A stretch of DNA of 44,765 bases from a virus. Of this stretch, positions 35,225 through 41,000 are shown one piece after another; within the stretch, counting starts at the first letter, position 1; each line of letters starts with the position of its first letter. Under the pieces are notes generated by a model. It saw only the letters and a list, made by a program, of their open reading frames with translations. It was not told where the DNA came from and made no database searches. The stretch is taken from positions 1-44,765 of the IMG/VR virus record IMGVR_UViG_3300037502_001568, one strand, 5' to 3'. Both the position numbers and the translations under genes were made by a program.

Positions 35225-35269
35225 AATTAAAGAGTAATAAATAAAATATTTAAAGGGGGTGTTTATTAA

Positions 35270-35449
35270 ATGACTAATGGACAAATTAAACAAAGAATAA
35301 ATGAATTAGAAATAAAGTATGCAAAAAGAGAGGATCAAATTCTTGAGCTAAATCGACACGGATATGATTGCACACAATATGTAAACGAATTGGCTAACAT
35401 ATTAAATGAGATAAATCGTTTACAAAATCTCGCTAATCGGATTATGTAG
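35270..35449 (+). CDS. 59-aa coiled-coil early protein
   Basis: A 59-aa frame starting at ATG 35270 after AAAGGGGG and ending at TAG 35447-35449. It is helical and charged (NGQIKQRINELEIKYAKRED, ILNEINRLQNLANRIM). It is the first gene behind the strongest promoter, the usual place for host-takeover proteins; that role is inference. Very AT-rich codon use. Confidence 0.75.
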   Translation: MTNGQIKQRINELEIKYAKREDQILELNRHGYDCTQYVNELANILNEINRLQNLANRIM

Positions 35450-35490
35450 TGGAAAACAAATTGGGACATTTTACCGAAATAATAAATGTT

Positions 35491-35513
35491 GCACAGTAGA
35501 CATATATAGCGAA
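35491..35513 (+). repeat. CATATAGCGA-type intergenic motif, copy 1 of 3
   Basis: GCACAGTAGACATATATAGC (35491-35510) followed by GAA resembles 35745-35768 and 35880-35902. Each copy occurs in the gap before or after a very small gene, close to a ribosome site. The shared core is CATATA(G/A)CGA. It could be a regulatory RNA or protein site, or a relic of gene duplication. Confidence 0.6.
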
Positions 35514-35525
35514 GGAGTGGAAACT

Positions 35526-35744
35526 ATGAAAAAAAGTTATTTAGGTAAAAAAGAAAGTGGAATTTTAAAAGTACAAGAAAAAGATTATGACCATCTTTTA
35601 AAAAAGATTGAACGTTATGAATTAGCATTAGAAGAGATTACATTAGTCGGTTATTCTGAAAATTTTGGTGGAGGTTGGACTTATACAGGGGAATATCACG
35701 CAAAGTGTATGAATATTGCAAGAGAAGCATTAGAAAATAATTAA
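35526..35744 (+). CDS. Hypothetical 72-aa protein
   Basis: 72 aa from ATG 35526 (AAGGAG eight bases upstream). A basic N-terminus (MKKSYLGKKESGILKVQEKD) is followed by a helix and an aromatic Gly-rich turn (FGGGWTYTGEYHAKCMNIAR). No family is recognised. AT-rich early-type gene. Confidence 0.75.
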   Translation: MKKSYLGKKESGILKVQEKDYDHLLKKIERYELALEEITLVGYSENFGGGWTYTGEYHAKCMNIAREALENN

Positions 35745-35768
35745 GTCGCAGTACGATCATATAACGAA
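35745..35768 (+). repeat. CATATAGCGA-type intergenic motif, copy 2 of 3
   Basis: GTCGCAGTACGATCATATAA followed by CGAA is related to 35491-35513 and 35880-35902. It directly follows the stop codon of the preceding gene and precedes the ribosome site of the 25-aa gene. Confidence 0.6.
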
Positions 35769-35786
35769 ATGTGAGGGAGTGAAAAA

Positions 35787-35864
35787 ATGAAAGAAGGCAT
35801 AGGTTGGTTTTTGGGTTTTGTTTGTGGAGTTTTATTTACGTTAATCATTATGGGTTTGTTCTAG
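35787..35864 (+). CDS. 25-aa membrane microprotein
   Basis: ATG 35787 follows GAGGGAG by seven bases. The frame encodes 25 residues, nearly all forming one transmembrane helix (MKEGIGWFLGFVCGVLFTLI and IMGLF), and ends at TAG 35862-35864. The ribosome site and position within a row of small genes support translation. It could insert in the host membrane to alter transport or block superinfection; nothing in the sequence decides. Confidence 0.6.
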   Translation: MKEGIGWFLGFVCGVLFTLIIMGLF

Positions 35865-35879
35865 AACGAACAAATTAAT

Positions 35880-35902
35880 GCACGTTTCGACCATATAGCG
35901 AC
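35880..35902 (+). repeat. CATATAGCGA-type intergenic motif, copy 3 of 3
   Basis: GCACGTTTCGACCATATAGC followed by GAC is related to the copies at 35491 and 35745. No gene starts directly after it, and a gene may have been lost here. The rest of 35865-36055 contains GGCGTC words but no convincing coding region. Confidence 0.55.
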
Positions 35903-36055
35903 ATAACAAAAACAAAGGGTATTCCACCAGATAATCCGAATATCCCAAAATCTATTGAAATAATTGGTAAACATTAGTAGTGTAAAAAATGGCGTCTTCC
36001 GTGATATGATTAATCAGTACCAACAAATTATACTTCATTGGGAGGCGTCTTTTTT

Positions 36056-36268
36056 ATGGACAAAATAACTAAACAGCAGCTAATACGTGCACTTATTGCT
36101 TATCATGAAATGGCACATCGTCTTGATGTTGCGCTGGCTCGCTCGTGTGACACATTAAACGATAATAGCGAGTTAATACATTCGATTGAGCAAACAATCC
36201 ACCACGGACGAAACAGGAGCCAATTAGCATCGATTGTCCGCGCTATTGAACAAGTCAAACGTACATAA
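36056..36268 (+). CDS. Hypothetical 70-aa helical protein
   Basis: 70 aa from ATG 36056 (GGGAGG about nine bases upstream; a longer start at 36038 overlaps that site). It is entirely helical and His/Arg-rich (QQLIRALIAYHEMAHRLDVA, SIEQTIHHGRNRSQLASIVR). HEMAH superficially resembles a metalloprotease HExxH motif, but the protein is too short for such an enzyme. No family is recognised. Confidence 0.72.
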   Translation: MDKITKQQLIRALIAYHEMAHRLDVALARSCDTLNDNSELIHSIEQTIHHGRNRSQLASIVRAIEQVKRT

Positions 36269-36488
36269 TATGGAACAAGCCCGGGTCCGCTATTTGGTGA
36301 GCTTTTTATTTTGGCGTCATACTTTATCAACTCACTCAATATGATTAAACTGTGAGACGTCTTCTCCTCCCCTTTAATCTGTTTGTTTGCTTGTTTTCAG
36401 CCACGGATAGCTGATTTCGCTAGAAGAGAGGGGCGACGTCAGGGAGGGGCGTCACGCAAATATCATTTTACAAAGGAGTTGACGCCAC
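36269..36488 (+). other. Gene-poor stretch with repeated GGCGTC/GACGTC words
   Basis: No convincing gene. It contains GGCGTC at 36313, GACGTC at 36356 and 36435, GGCGTC at 36448 and its complement GACGCC at 36481. Two more GGCGTC lie just before (35991, 36044). The base composition is richer in G and C than the flanking early genes. The words may be binding sites for a regulator. Confidence 0.5.
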
Positions 36489-36965
36489 TTGTACCGACCA
36501 GGCATCAGGATGGATAATGTGTACAAAGAATGGGTGGATGAATTGTTTCATGCAAGCAAGCTGGATAGGAACCAGATTTTCCGGCTAGCTCTATTTGTAG
36601 CAGCTCATTCAAATGAGTTTCGTCAGGAGTTAGAGCCTTACATGAAACCAGGCAAAGCATTTCCTGTGAAATGGCAGCTAAGTGAGTCCGACTTATGGCA
36701 AAAACAACAAAGGAGCGAGCTGAATGAACAAACAACAAGAGAAGCCGATTTGGGCCCAGTTAGACGAGTTGGAAAGAGCGAGCGAGCAATACCGCAACCA
36801 GTTCAACGAAATGAGCGACACGGAGAAACTACGCCTCCTGGGACAGTCGAAAGAGCTCCAGCAGCAACTTGGTATGCTCCGGAAACAAGACGAAATACGA
36901 CGACGAATGGCGGAATTGGAAGAGGAGTCAAAATCAATTTCGGTGGAATGGGTACCAATCAATGA
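36489..36965 (+). CDS. Hypothetical protein, C-terminus overlapping the next gene
   Basis: 158 aa from TTG 36489 (AAAGGAG ten bases upstream). Residues 1-75 look like a genuine small helical domain (NVYKEWVDELFHASKLDRNQ, FRLALFVAAHSNEFRQELEP) and could bind DNA. The last 80 codons overlap the next gene in another frame. Their Arg/Pro/Thr/Gly-rich composition suggests a by-product of that gene, so the functional part may be the N-terminal half only, or a frameshift may have extended it. Confidence 0.6.
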   Translation: MYRPGIRMDNVYKEWVDELFHASKLDRNQIFRLALFVAAHSNEFRQELEPYMKPGKAFPVKWQLSESDLWQKQQRSELNEQTTREADLGPVRRVGKSERAIPQPVQRNERHGETTPPGTVERAPAATWYAPETRRNTTTNGGIGRGVKINFGGMGTNQ

Positions 36966-37068
36966 CTATACATTTGTAAGACGCGAGCGCAAAAAGAACG
37001 CTATAGACTTGGTAGACGTCGCATGGCTCTTGGCTTTTGCTGGAATACTCGCCTTTATCGTCTTTTAG
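36724..37068 (+). CDS. Coiled-coil protein with C-terminal membrane anchor
   Basis: 114 aa from ATG 36724, with AAGGAG eight bases upstream. Residues 8-80 form a charged coiled coil (LDELERASEQYRNQFNEMSD, KELQQQLGMLRKQDEIRRRM). A single hydrophobic helix (VDVAWLLAFAGILAFIVF) ends the protein, so it is a tail-anchored membrane protein facing the cytoplasm. Its 5' two-thirds overlap the previous gene. Function unknown. Confidence 0.78.
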   Translation: MNKQQEKPIWAQLDELERASEQYRNQFNEMSDTEKLRLLGQSKELQQQLGMLRKQDEIRRRMAELEEESKSISVEWVPINDYTFVRRERKKNAIDLVDVAWLLAFAGILAFIVF

Positions 37069-37089
37069 AAAGAATTTTCATTTTAGGGG

Positions 37090-37118
37090 TTTACAAACCT
37101 TAAATACTTCAGTATATT
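37090..37118 (+). promoter_or_regulatory. Sigma-A-like promoter of the thyA-like / DHFR pair
   Basis: TTTACA (37090-37095, preceded by GGG) is spaced 17 bp from TATATT (37113-37118). It begins in the gap after the membrane-anchored gene and drives the two folate-linked genes. Confidence 0.8.
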
Positions 37119-37178
37119 ATTAGTAGCTGCTTTTTAGTGGCTACTATATTTTTATTATTTGAAAGGGGAAATGCAGAT

Positions 37179-37967
37179 ATGCGTCAATATCATGACTTAG
37201 TACAAGAGGTTTATGAGACAGGCCATGTTGTTAAAAACGATAGAACTGGCACCGGAATGATTGAAAGCTTCGGTCATCAAATGAAGTTTGATTTGTCAAT
37301 GGGGTTTCCATTAGTTAACACTAAGCGAACCTTCTTCCGTGGGGCCATCACAGAGCTCCTGTGGATACTTTCGGGATCAACTAATATTAGAAGTCTCCAA
37401 GAGCAAAAAATCCATATATGGGACGAATGGGCGGACGAGAATGGCGACCTTGGTCCTACTTATGGTTATCAAGTGCGAAATTACAATGGCCAGGGAGTGG
37501 ACCAGCTGAAAAACGTGCTACATGATTTGAAATACAATCCACATTCACGTCGTCACATTATTAATTTGTGGAACCCAGTTCAAATTGACCAGATGAGGTT
37601 GCCACCGTGCCTTGCGATGTATCAATTCAATGTTCGTGGCGATAAACTAAATATGATGGTCACGCAACGTTCAGCAGATTTATTCTTAGGGTTGCCTTTC
37701 GACATTGCAGCTGGAGCTGCTTTCGTTCATTTAGTTGCTCGTCATGTTGGATTACAACCAGGAATACTAACTTATTCAATCGGGTCTGCGCATATTTATT
37801 TGAACCATACGGAGCAAATCGAGCTTCAACTTAGCAGACAACCACGGCCATTGCCAACTTTAATTCTAAATGAGGATAAAATTGACTTGTTCGATTTCAC
37901 TTTTGAAGATTTCAAGCTTGAAAACTATAACCCATACCCAGCTATTAAAGGAGAAGTGAGTGTATAA
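37179..37967 (+). CDS. thyA: Thymidylate-synthase-family methylase, predicted dCMP-specific
   Basis: 262 aa from ATG 37179 (AAAGGGG upstream). It aligns with ThyA without gaps around the active site: R-T-G-T-G, ELLWILSGSTN, LGPTYGYQVRNY, nucleophile C144 in LPPCLAMYQF, RSADLFLGLPFDIA, and H205/Y207 in SAHIYLNH. The residue aligned with Asn177 of E. coli ThyA, 31 positions after the nucleophile, is Asp175 (codon GAC). In this family Asn selects dUMP and Asp selects dCMP, as in T4 dCMP hydroxymethylase and in the L. casei N229D mutant. The His after the catalytic Cys is Leu. Predicted product: 5-methyl-dCMP, or dTMP if the Asp is tolerated. Confidence 0.85.
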   Translation: MRQYHDLVQEVYETGHVVKNDRTGTGMIESFGHQMKFDLSMGFPLVNTKRTFFRGAITELLWILSGSTNIRSLQEQKIHIWDEWADENGDLGPTYGYQVRNYNGQGVDQLKNVLHDLKYNPHSRRHIINLWNPVQIDQMRLPPCLAMYQFNVRGDKLNMMVTQRSADLFLGLPFDIAAGAAFVHLVARHVGLQPGILTYSIGSAHIYLNHTEQIELQLSRQPRPLPTLILNEDKIDLFDFTFEDFKLENYNPYPAIKGEVSV

Positions 37968-38455
37968 TGAAGATTGAAATGATTTTAGCTAGCTCGCAAA
38001 ATGGAATGATTGGCCATGAGGGTAAACTTCCGTGGCCTTTCATCAAAGAAGATATGGCATTCTTTAAAAAGATGACACTCGGAAAACACATTGTAATGGG
38101 CAGAAAAACATATGACAGCTTAGGTGGTCCGCTTCCGGGTAGGGTCCACCACGTATTGACATATGACTTTGACTTCAAAGCTCCGAGCCCCAATGTCATT
38201 GTTCACAGGTCTGTCGAGAGTGTCTTGGTTTACGCACTTAAGAATAATGTCAGTTTGATGATTGCAGGCGGCCTGAAGCTCTATAATCAATTCAAATATC
38301 ATGCTGATACTGTTTACCTCACGATTGTTGAAAAAGATTATGATGGAGACACAGAAGCTCCTGATCTTAGTATCTTTACCCATCGTGAGGAAATTGGTGA
38401 AGCAATGAATATGAGTGAAGATGTCAAACTTACTTTCTATAAATTAGCGCGTTAG
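37967..38455 (+). CDS. dfrA: Dihydrofolate reductase
   Basis: 162 aa. Motifs are ILASSQNGMIGHEGKLPW, EDMAFFKKMT with the catalytic acidic residue, the NADPH-binding MGRKTYDSLG-PLPGR and the C-terminal IAGGLKLYNQF. It regenerates tetrahydrofolate from dihydrofolate, which is produced when a ThyA-type enzyme methylates its substrate. Start and upstream stop overlap as TAATG, so the pair is coupled. The coupling argues that the partner is a methylase rather than a hydroxymethylase, since hydroxymethylation does not oxidise the folate. Confidence 0.95.
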   Translation: MKIEMILASSQNGMIGHEGKLPWPFIKEDMAFFKKMTLGKHIVMGRKTYDSLGGPLPGRVHHVLTYDFDFKAPSPNVIVHRSVESVLVYALKNNVSLMIAGGLKLYNQFKYHADTVYLTIVEKDYDGDTEAPDLSIFTHREEIGEAMNMSEDVKLTFYKLAR

Positions 38456-38464
38456 AACGTTCCG

Positions 38465-38486
38465 GACCCCAGAAGGGGTCTTTTTT
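38465..38486 (+). terminator. Intrinsic terminator after the DHFR gene
   Basis: GACCCC AGAA GGGGTC forms a 6-bp GC stem followed by six T residues, nine bases after the DHFR stop codon. Confidence 0.93.
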
Positions 38487-38494
38487 ATTTGTGT

Positions 38495-38530
38495 AAATAA
38501 AAAGAGGACCCAATCAAGGGTCCTTTTCTT
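38495..38530 (-). terminator. Bidirectional terminator between converging operons
   Basis: GGACCC (38506-38511) and GGGTCC (38518-38523) form a 6-bp stem that is followed by T-rich sequence on both strands: TTTTCTT on the plus strand and TCTTTTTATTT on the minus strand. It ends the terminase-portal-MuF transcript and backs up the DHFR terminator. Confidence 0.85.
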
Positions 38531-38612
38531 ATTCGGCTCTTTCTCTGTTATTTCGAACATTACTGATGGCCTCTGGAGCTGGTGACAAGACACGAAGCTC
38601 TGCAATTGTCAT
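38529..38612 (-). CDS. 27-aa tail of MuF, by reinitiation or frameshift
   Basis: ATG 38612 overlaps the MuF stop (AAAAAATGA). The frame encodes MTIAELRVLSPAPEAISNVR and seven more residues, ending at TAA 38531-38529 just before the terminator. The preceding codons CGA AAA AAA form a slippery run whose -1 reading leads straight into this frame, so it may be a C-terminal extension of MuF. It could also be a coupled microprotein. A homopolymer error in the sequence is the main alternative. Confidence 0.5.
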   Translation of the reverse strand: MTIAELRVLSPAPEAISNVRNNRERAE

Positions 38613-39616
38613 TTTTTTCGCTGGACAAGTGGTTCTTGAATGTTGTTTGTTAAGCGACTAATTCCGACGTCTCGCTTAAAGCCATCCATTGGCTCCATAT
38701 TGATCGAGTCAACATCTGAGGACCATTCTTCATAGCGAGTGACCGGAAGCCATGCAGCACGGCACTGGTAGTGATTTGGCGGCGTATATTTGTTGATGGT
38801 GGCTTTATCTGTGATTGGGACTATCTTGTTTGCCATGTGTTGACAAATTTCAGTAGTTCTGGCGTCCAGGACTGAGTCGTATTGTAACGCTTCAACGAAA
38901 CCATTGATGTCAGGGTCAGAATATCTAGCAATTCTGCCCGCGTTATACATCTTCGTTGCTTCTGTTCTAGCAATATTCTCAGCTCTCCAGTCGGATAACC
39001 AGGTCCCAGTTGCATCTTGGATTTGTTTCTTCATTTCAGAAAGGGTTGCTCCTTCGTCTAATCCACGACTGATGGCAGCTTTAATTCCATCAAGAGTAGT
39101 CTCGTCAGTGATGTCTGCAATAGCAAGTGAATAAGAGTTTAAGAATTGAATTGCTTCTTTCGGTAAAACGACCTCGCGGTCATACTTACCAGCTCTGCCA
39201 AGTGGCCTTTGAATAGTGGAAGCGATACTGTCATCGAAGTTATGGTAGTTCTTGTTGCTTTCATAGTGATTGCTGATTTGGATTAGCTCCTCGTCAGCTC
39301 TGAGTATCCCAGTTTCAACCGATACAAAGTTCAAACGCTTTACTATCTTGCCCCATTCTTTGCTTGCTGGCAACTGTTTATAGGTCTTTAGAACACGCTT
39401 CCTGTCTGATACCTTCTCGGATTGATACATTTCCTCAACAAGTTCATTTAGCTCTTTAATGATAAGCTTCTTTCTCTTCCGGTTAAACTTCCGGGCAGCA
39501 GATACGAAAGACTTTTCGATGTTTTCCATATCCCGCACTAATAAAGTTGGGTTAGCACGGCGACGTCGCTCACTATAGGTCAGATATTGCTTCGCCTCGT
39601 GCCCGGAATTATCTAC
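38609..39616 (-). CDS. MuF-like (SPP1 gp7-like) minor head protein
   Basis: The recognised part begins near 39538. From residue 150 of that part it shows the gp7/MuF core: DEGATLSEMKKQIQDATG, RAENIARTEATKMYNAGR, and the C-terminal zinc-like DARTTEICQHMANKIV with PPNHYQCRAAWLPV. It is injected or head-associated in SPP1-like phages. No ribosome site precedes the GTG (39538) or ATG (39529). Instead the frame is open without a stop back to 39616, where the portal gene ends at a slippery AAAAAAAG. I therefore annotate the whole open frame, which would be translated as a portal fusion (335 aa of this frame). Confidence 0.85.
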   Translation of the reverse strand, partial: VDNSGHEAKQYLTYSERRRRANPTLLVRDMENIEKSFVSAARKFNRKRKKLIIKELNELVEEMYQSEKVSDRKRVLKTYKQLPASKEWGKIVKRLNFVSVETGILRADEELIQISNHYESNKNYHNFDDSIASTIQRPLGRAGKYDREVVLPKEAIQFLNSYSLAIADITDETTLDGIKAAISRGLDEGATLSEMKKQIQDATGTWLSDWRAENIARTEATKMYNAGRIARYSDPDINGFVEALQYDSVLDARTTEICQHMANKIVPITDKATINKYTPPNHYQCRAAWLPVTRYEEWSSDVDSINMEPMDGFKRDVGISRLTNNIQEPLVQRKK

Positions 39617-40917
39617 TTTTTTTCGTCATCATCGCCCTCTTCTTCCTCATCATTGTTATTCTGTCCTTGACTTGCGAGAAGCGCTTCACGTGCAGCTTTC
39701 CCCATTGCATCACGTTCTTCACGTTTAGCAATAACCTCCTTAGTAGCAGCAGGGAAACCGAGCTCTTCTCTAATCCATTCTTCTTCTGGTTCGATGACTT
39801 GCGCTGTTATCATCTTATCAACAACATTAGCAATTCTCTCGATGTCTTTTTCAGCAAGGGGTTTGAAGTTAAACGCTGGGAAACTTGTGGCATTCGGGAA
39901 GTTCAATTCTACAAGTGGCCTGATAAGCTCCTCTTCAATTAAAGCTTTAATGTCACGCTGCAAAGCTTCAAGGCGATAGAAGAATATATTGAGCTGGTTA
40001 GAGCTCAGGTTATAGCTTCCACCCTGCCCCTCATTGATGTTTAATAACATCGGTGGTACTAACATACTCGTCATGATTGCTTGGTTGTGGTGGTTGATAT
40101 AGGTAGTAAAGTCGGCAGACTGACCACCGATTGACTCAATCTTATCTTCACCACTGATTGCCAAGCCAGTCATGGAGTTTATAGTCTTTAGAAGTCTCGT
40201 CATTTTGGGAATGTCCTTGCTGTCTCTTGTTTGGCCTACAAGTAAAGGTGTCCCATAACGCTCATATGCGATGTTTGCGAAGCGATAGATTTTGTCCTTA
40301 ATAAACCAATGCTTGTAGACAGGACGCAGAATGGAGTTGCCGTATGGCTGTCCGAAGCGTTTATCGAATGAATACCAGATAATTTTTTCTGGCTTAATCT
40401 TAATCTCCTTACTTCCAACTCGTTGTATGATATATTCGGTGTCACCGAACTTGTTTGTTTTGATACGGACTTGATGTGGATTAAGTGTCTTGAGCTTCTT
40501 CAGCATAATATGACCATCTTGGTATTGGAACACCTTCTCAGTTGCAGAATAACCATATTCAAGTGCTGTAAGTATCTCACCAATCGCGTCTTCCACATTG
40601 CCTCTCATTCGTTCGAAGTTCTCATTGATAAACTCTGCATATTGCTCCGTTTCAGGAGTATCACCATGGACTCCATAACCTTTTGCAAGAACTGAAAGTT
40701 TGATAACGTCAAGCGCAGCTTTAACCTGGCCATCAGTCAACATCTTCTCAAAGACATCGATGTCAATATCGGAAGGGTTGAAGTCCTCCATATATTGATA
40801 CGCGTCATCTTTGTAAACACCTTGCTCCTGGAAGAACTCTCGCGCCAGATCAACCAGTTCATTCTCCTTCTTCGCCGCATAAACATTGTACGGAATAAGC
40901 TTCTCATACCATTTCAT
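39613..40917 (-). CDS. Portal protein (DUF935 / Mu gp29-like)
   Basis: 434 aa from ATG 40917, with GGAGGGG eight bases upstream; a GTG at 41004 overlaps the previous stop but has no ribosome site. DUF935-like features are GYSATEKVFQ, LNPHQVRIKTNKFGDTEYI, then FDKRFGQPYGNSILRPVYKH and ANIAYERYGTPLLVG. The C-terminus is very acidic (DEEEEGDDDEKK). It ends in A AAA AAG TAG, the dnaX-type slippery heptamer, with an SD-like AGAGGG about 12 bases upstream. A -1 shift would fuse it to MuF (769 aa). Confidence 0.92.
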   Translation of the reverse strand: MKWYEKLIPYNVYAAKKENELVDLAREFFQEQGVYKDDAYQYMEDFNPSDIDIDVFEKMLTDGQVKAALDVIKLSVLAKGYGVHGDTPETEQYAEFINENFERMRGNVEDAIGEILTALEYGYSATEKVFQYQDGHIMLKKLKTLNPHQVRIKTNKFGDTEYIIQRVGSKEIKIKPEKIIWYSFDKRFGQPYGNSILRPVYKHWFIKDKIYRFANIAYERYGTPLLVGQTRDSKDIPKMTRLLKTINSMTGLAISGEDKIESIGGQSADFTTYINHHNQAIMTSMLVPPMLLNINEGQGGSYNLSSNQLNIFFYRLEALQRDIKALIEEELIRPLVELNFPNATSFPAFNFKPLAEKDIERIANVVDKMITAQVIEPEEEWIREELGFPAATKEVIAKREERDAMGKAAREALLASQGQNNNDEEEEGDDDEKK

Positions 40918-40945
40918 AAAATATCCCCTCCAATTAGTTTTCTCA

Positions 40946-40977
40946 GATAGCTCCCTCGGTGTGAGTTCGCAGCTATC
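40946..40977. repeat. Inverted repeat upstream of the portal gene
   Basis: GATAGCT (40946-40952) and AGCTATC (40971-40977) form a 7-bp stem, with an inner CTC/GAG pairing. It fills the gap between the SleB-like gene and the portal ribosome site. No U-run follows on the coding strand, so it is more likely an mRNA structure or processing site than a terminator. Confidence 0.65.
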
Positions 40978-41000
40978 TCCAACCATTATATCGTAGTTTG

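Larger units (their letters stand above)
34919..35269. other. Divergent control region between late genes and the plus-strand cassette
   Basis: This 351-bp gap holds no convincing gene. It separates minus-strand late genes from plus-strand genes. From left to right it contains a possible minus-strand promoter (TTACTG, 17 bp, TTATAT near 34964-34990, weak), a partial direct copy of the CCCCCAGT motif (34995-35013), long A/T runs, the inverted leader element (35056-35165) and the plus-strand promoter at 35196-35224. The A/T content is very high. A hydrophobic minus-strand reading frame here is best explained by base composition. Confidence 0.8.

Noticed and set aside
35078-35293. 71-aa hydrophobic minus-strand frame in the 35-kb control region
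   Set aside because: Composed of Ile, Phe, Tyr and Leu codons forced by extreme A/T content; it overlaps the promoter and the repeat element and has no ribosome site.
36110-36130. HEMAH in the 70-aa protein as a zinc protease motif
   Set aside because: The protein is too small, has no third ligand and the motif lies in a plain amphipathic helix.
36271-36345. 24-aa frame starting MEQARVRYLV after the 70-aa gene
   Set aside because: No ribosome site beyond the preceding coding sequence and no recognisable content; kept out of the gene list.
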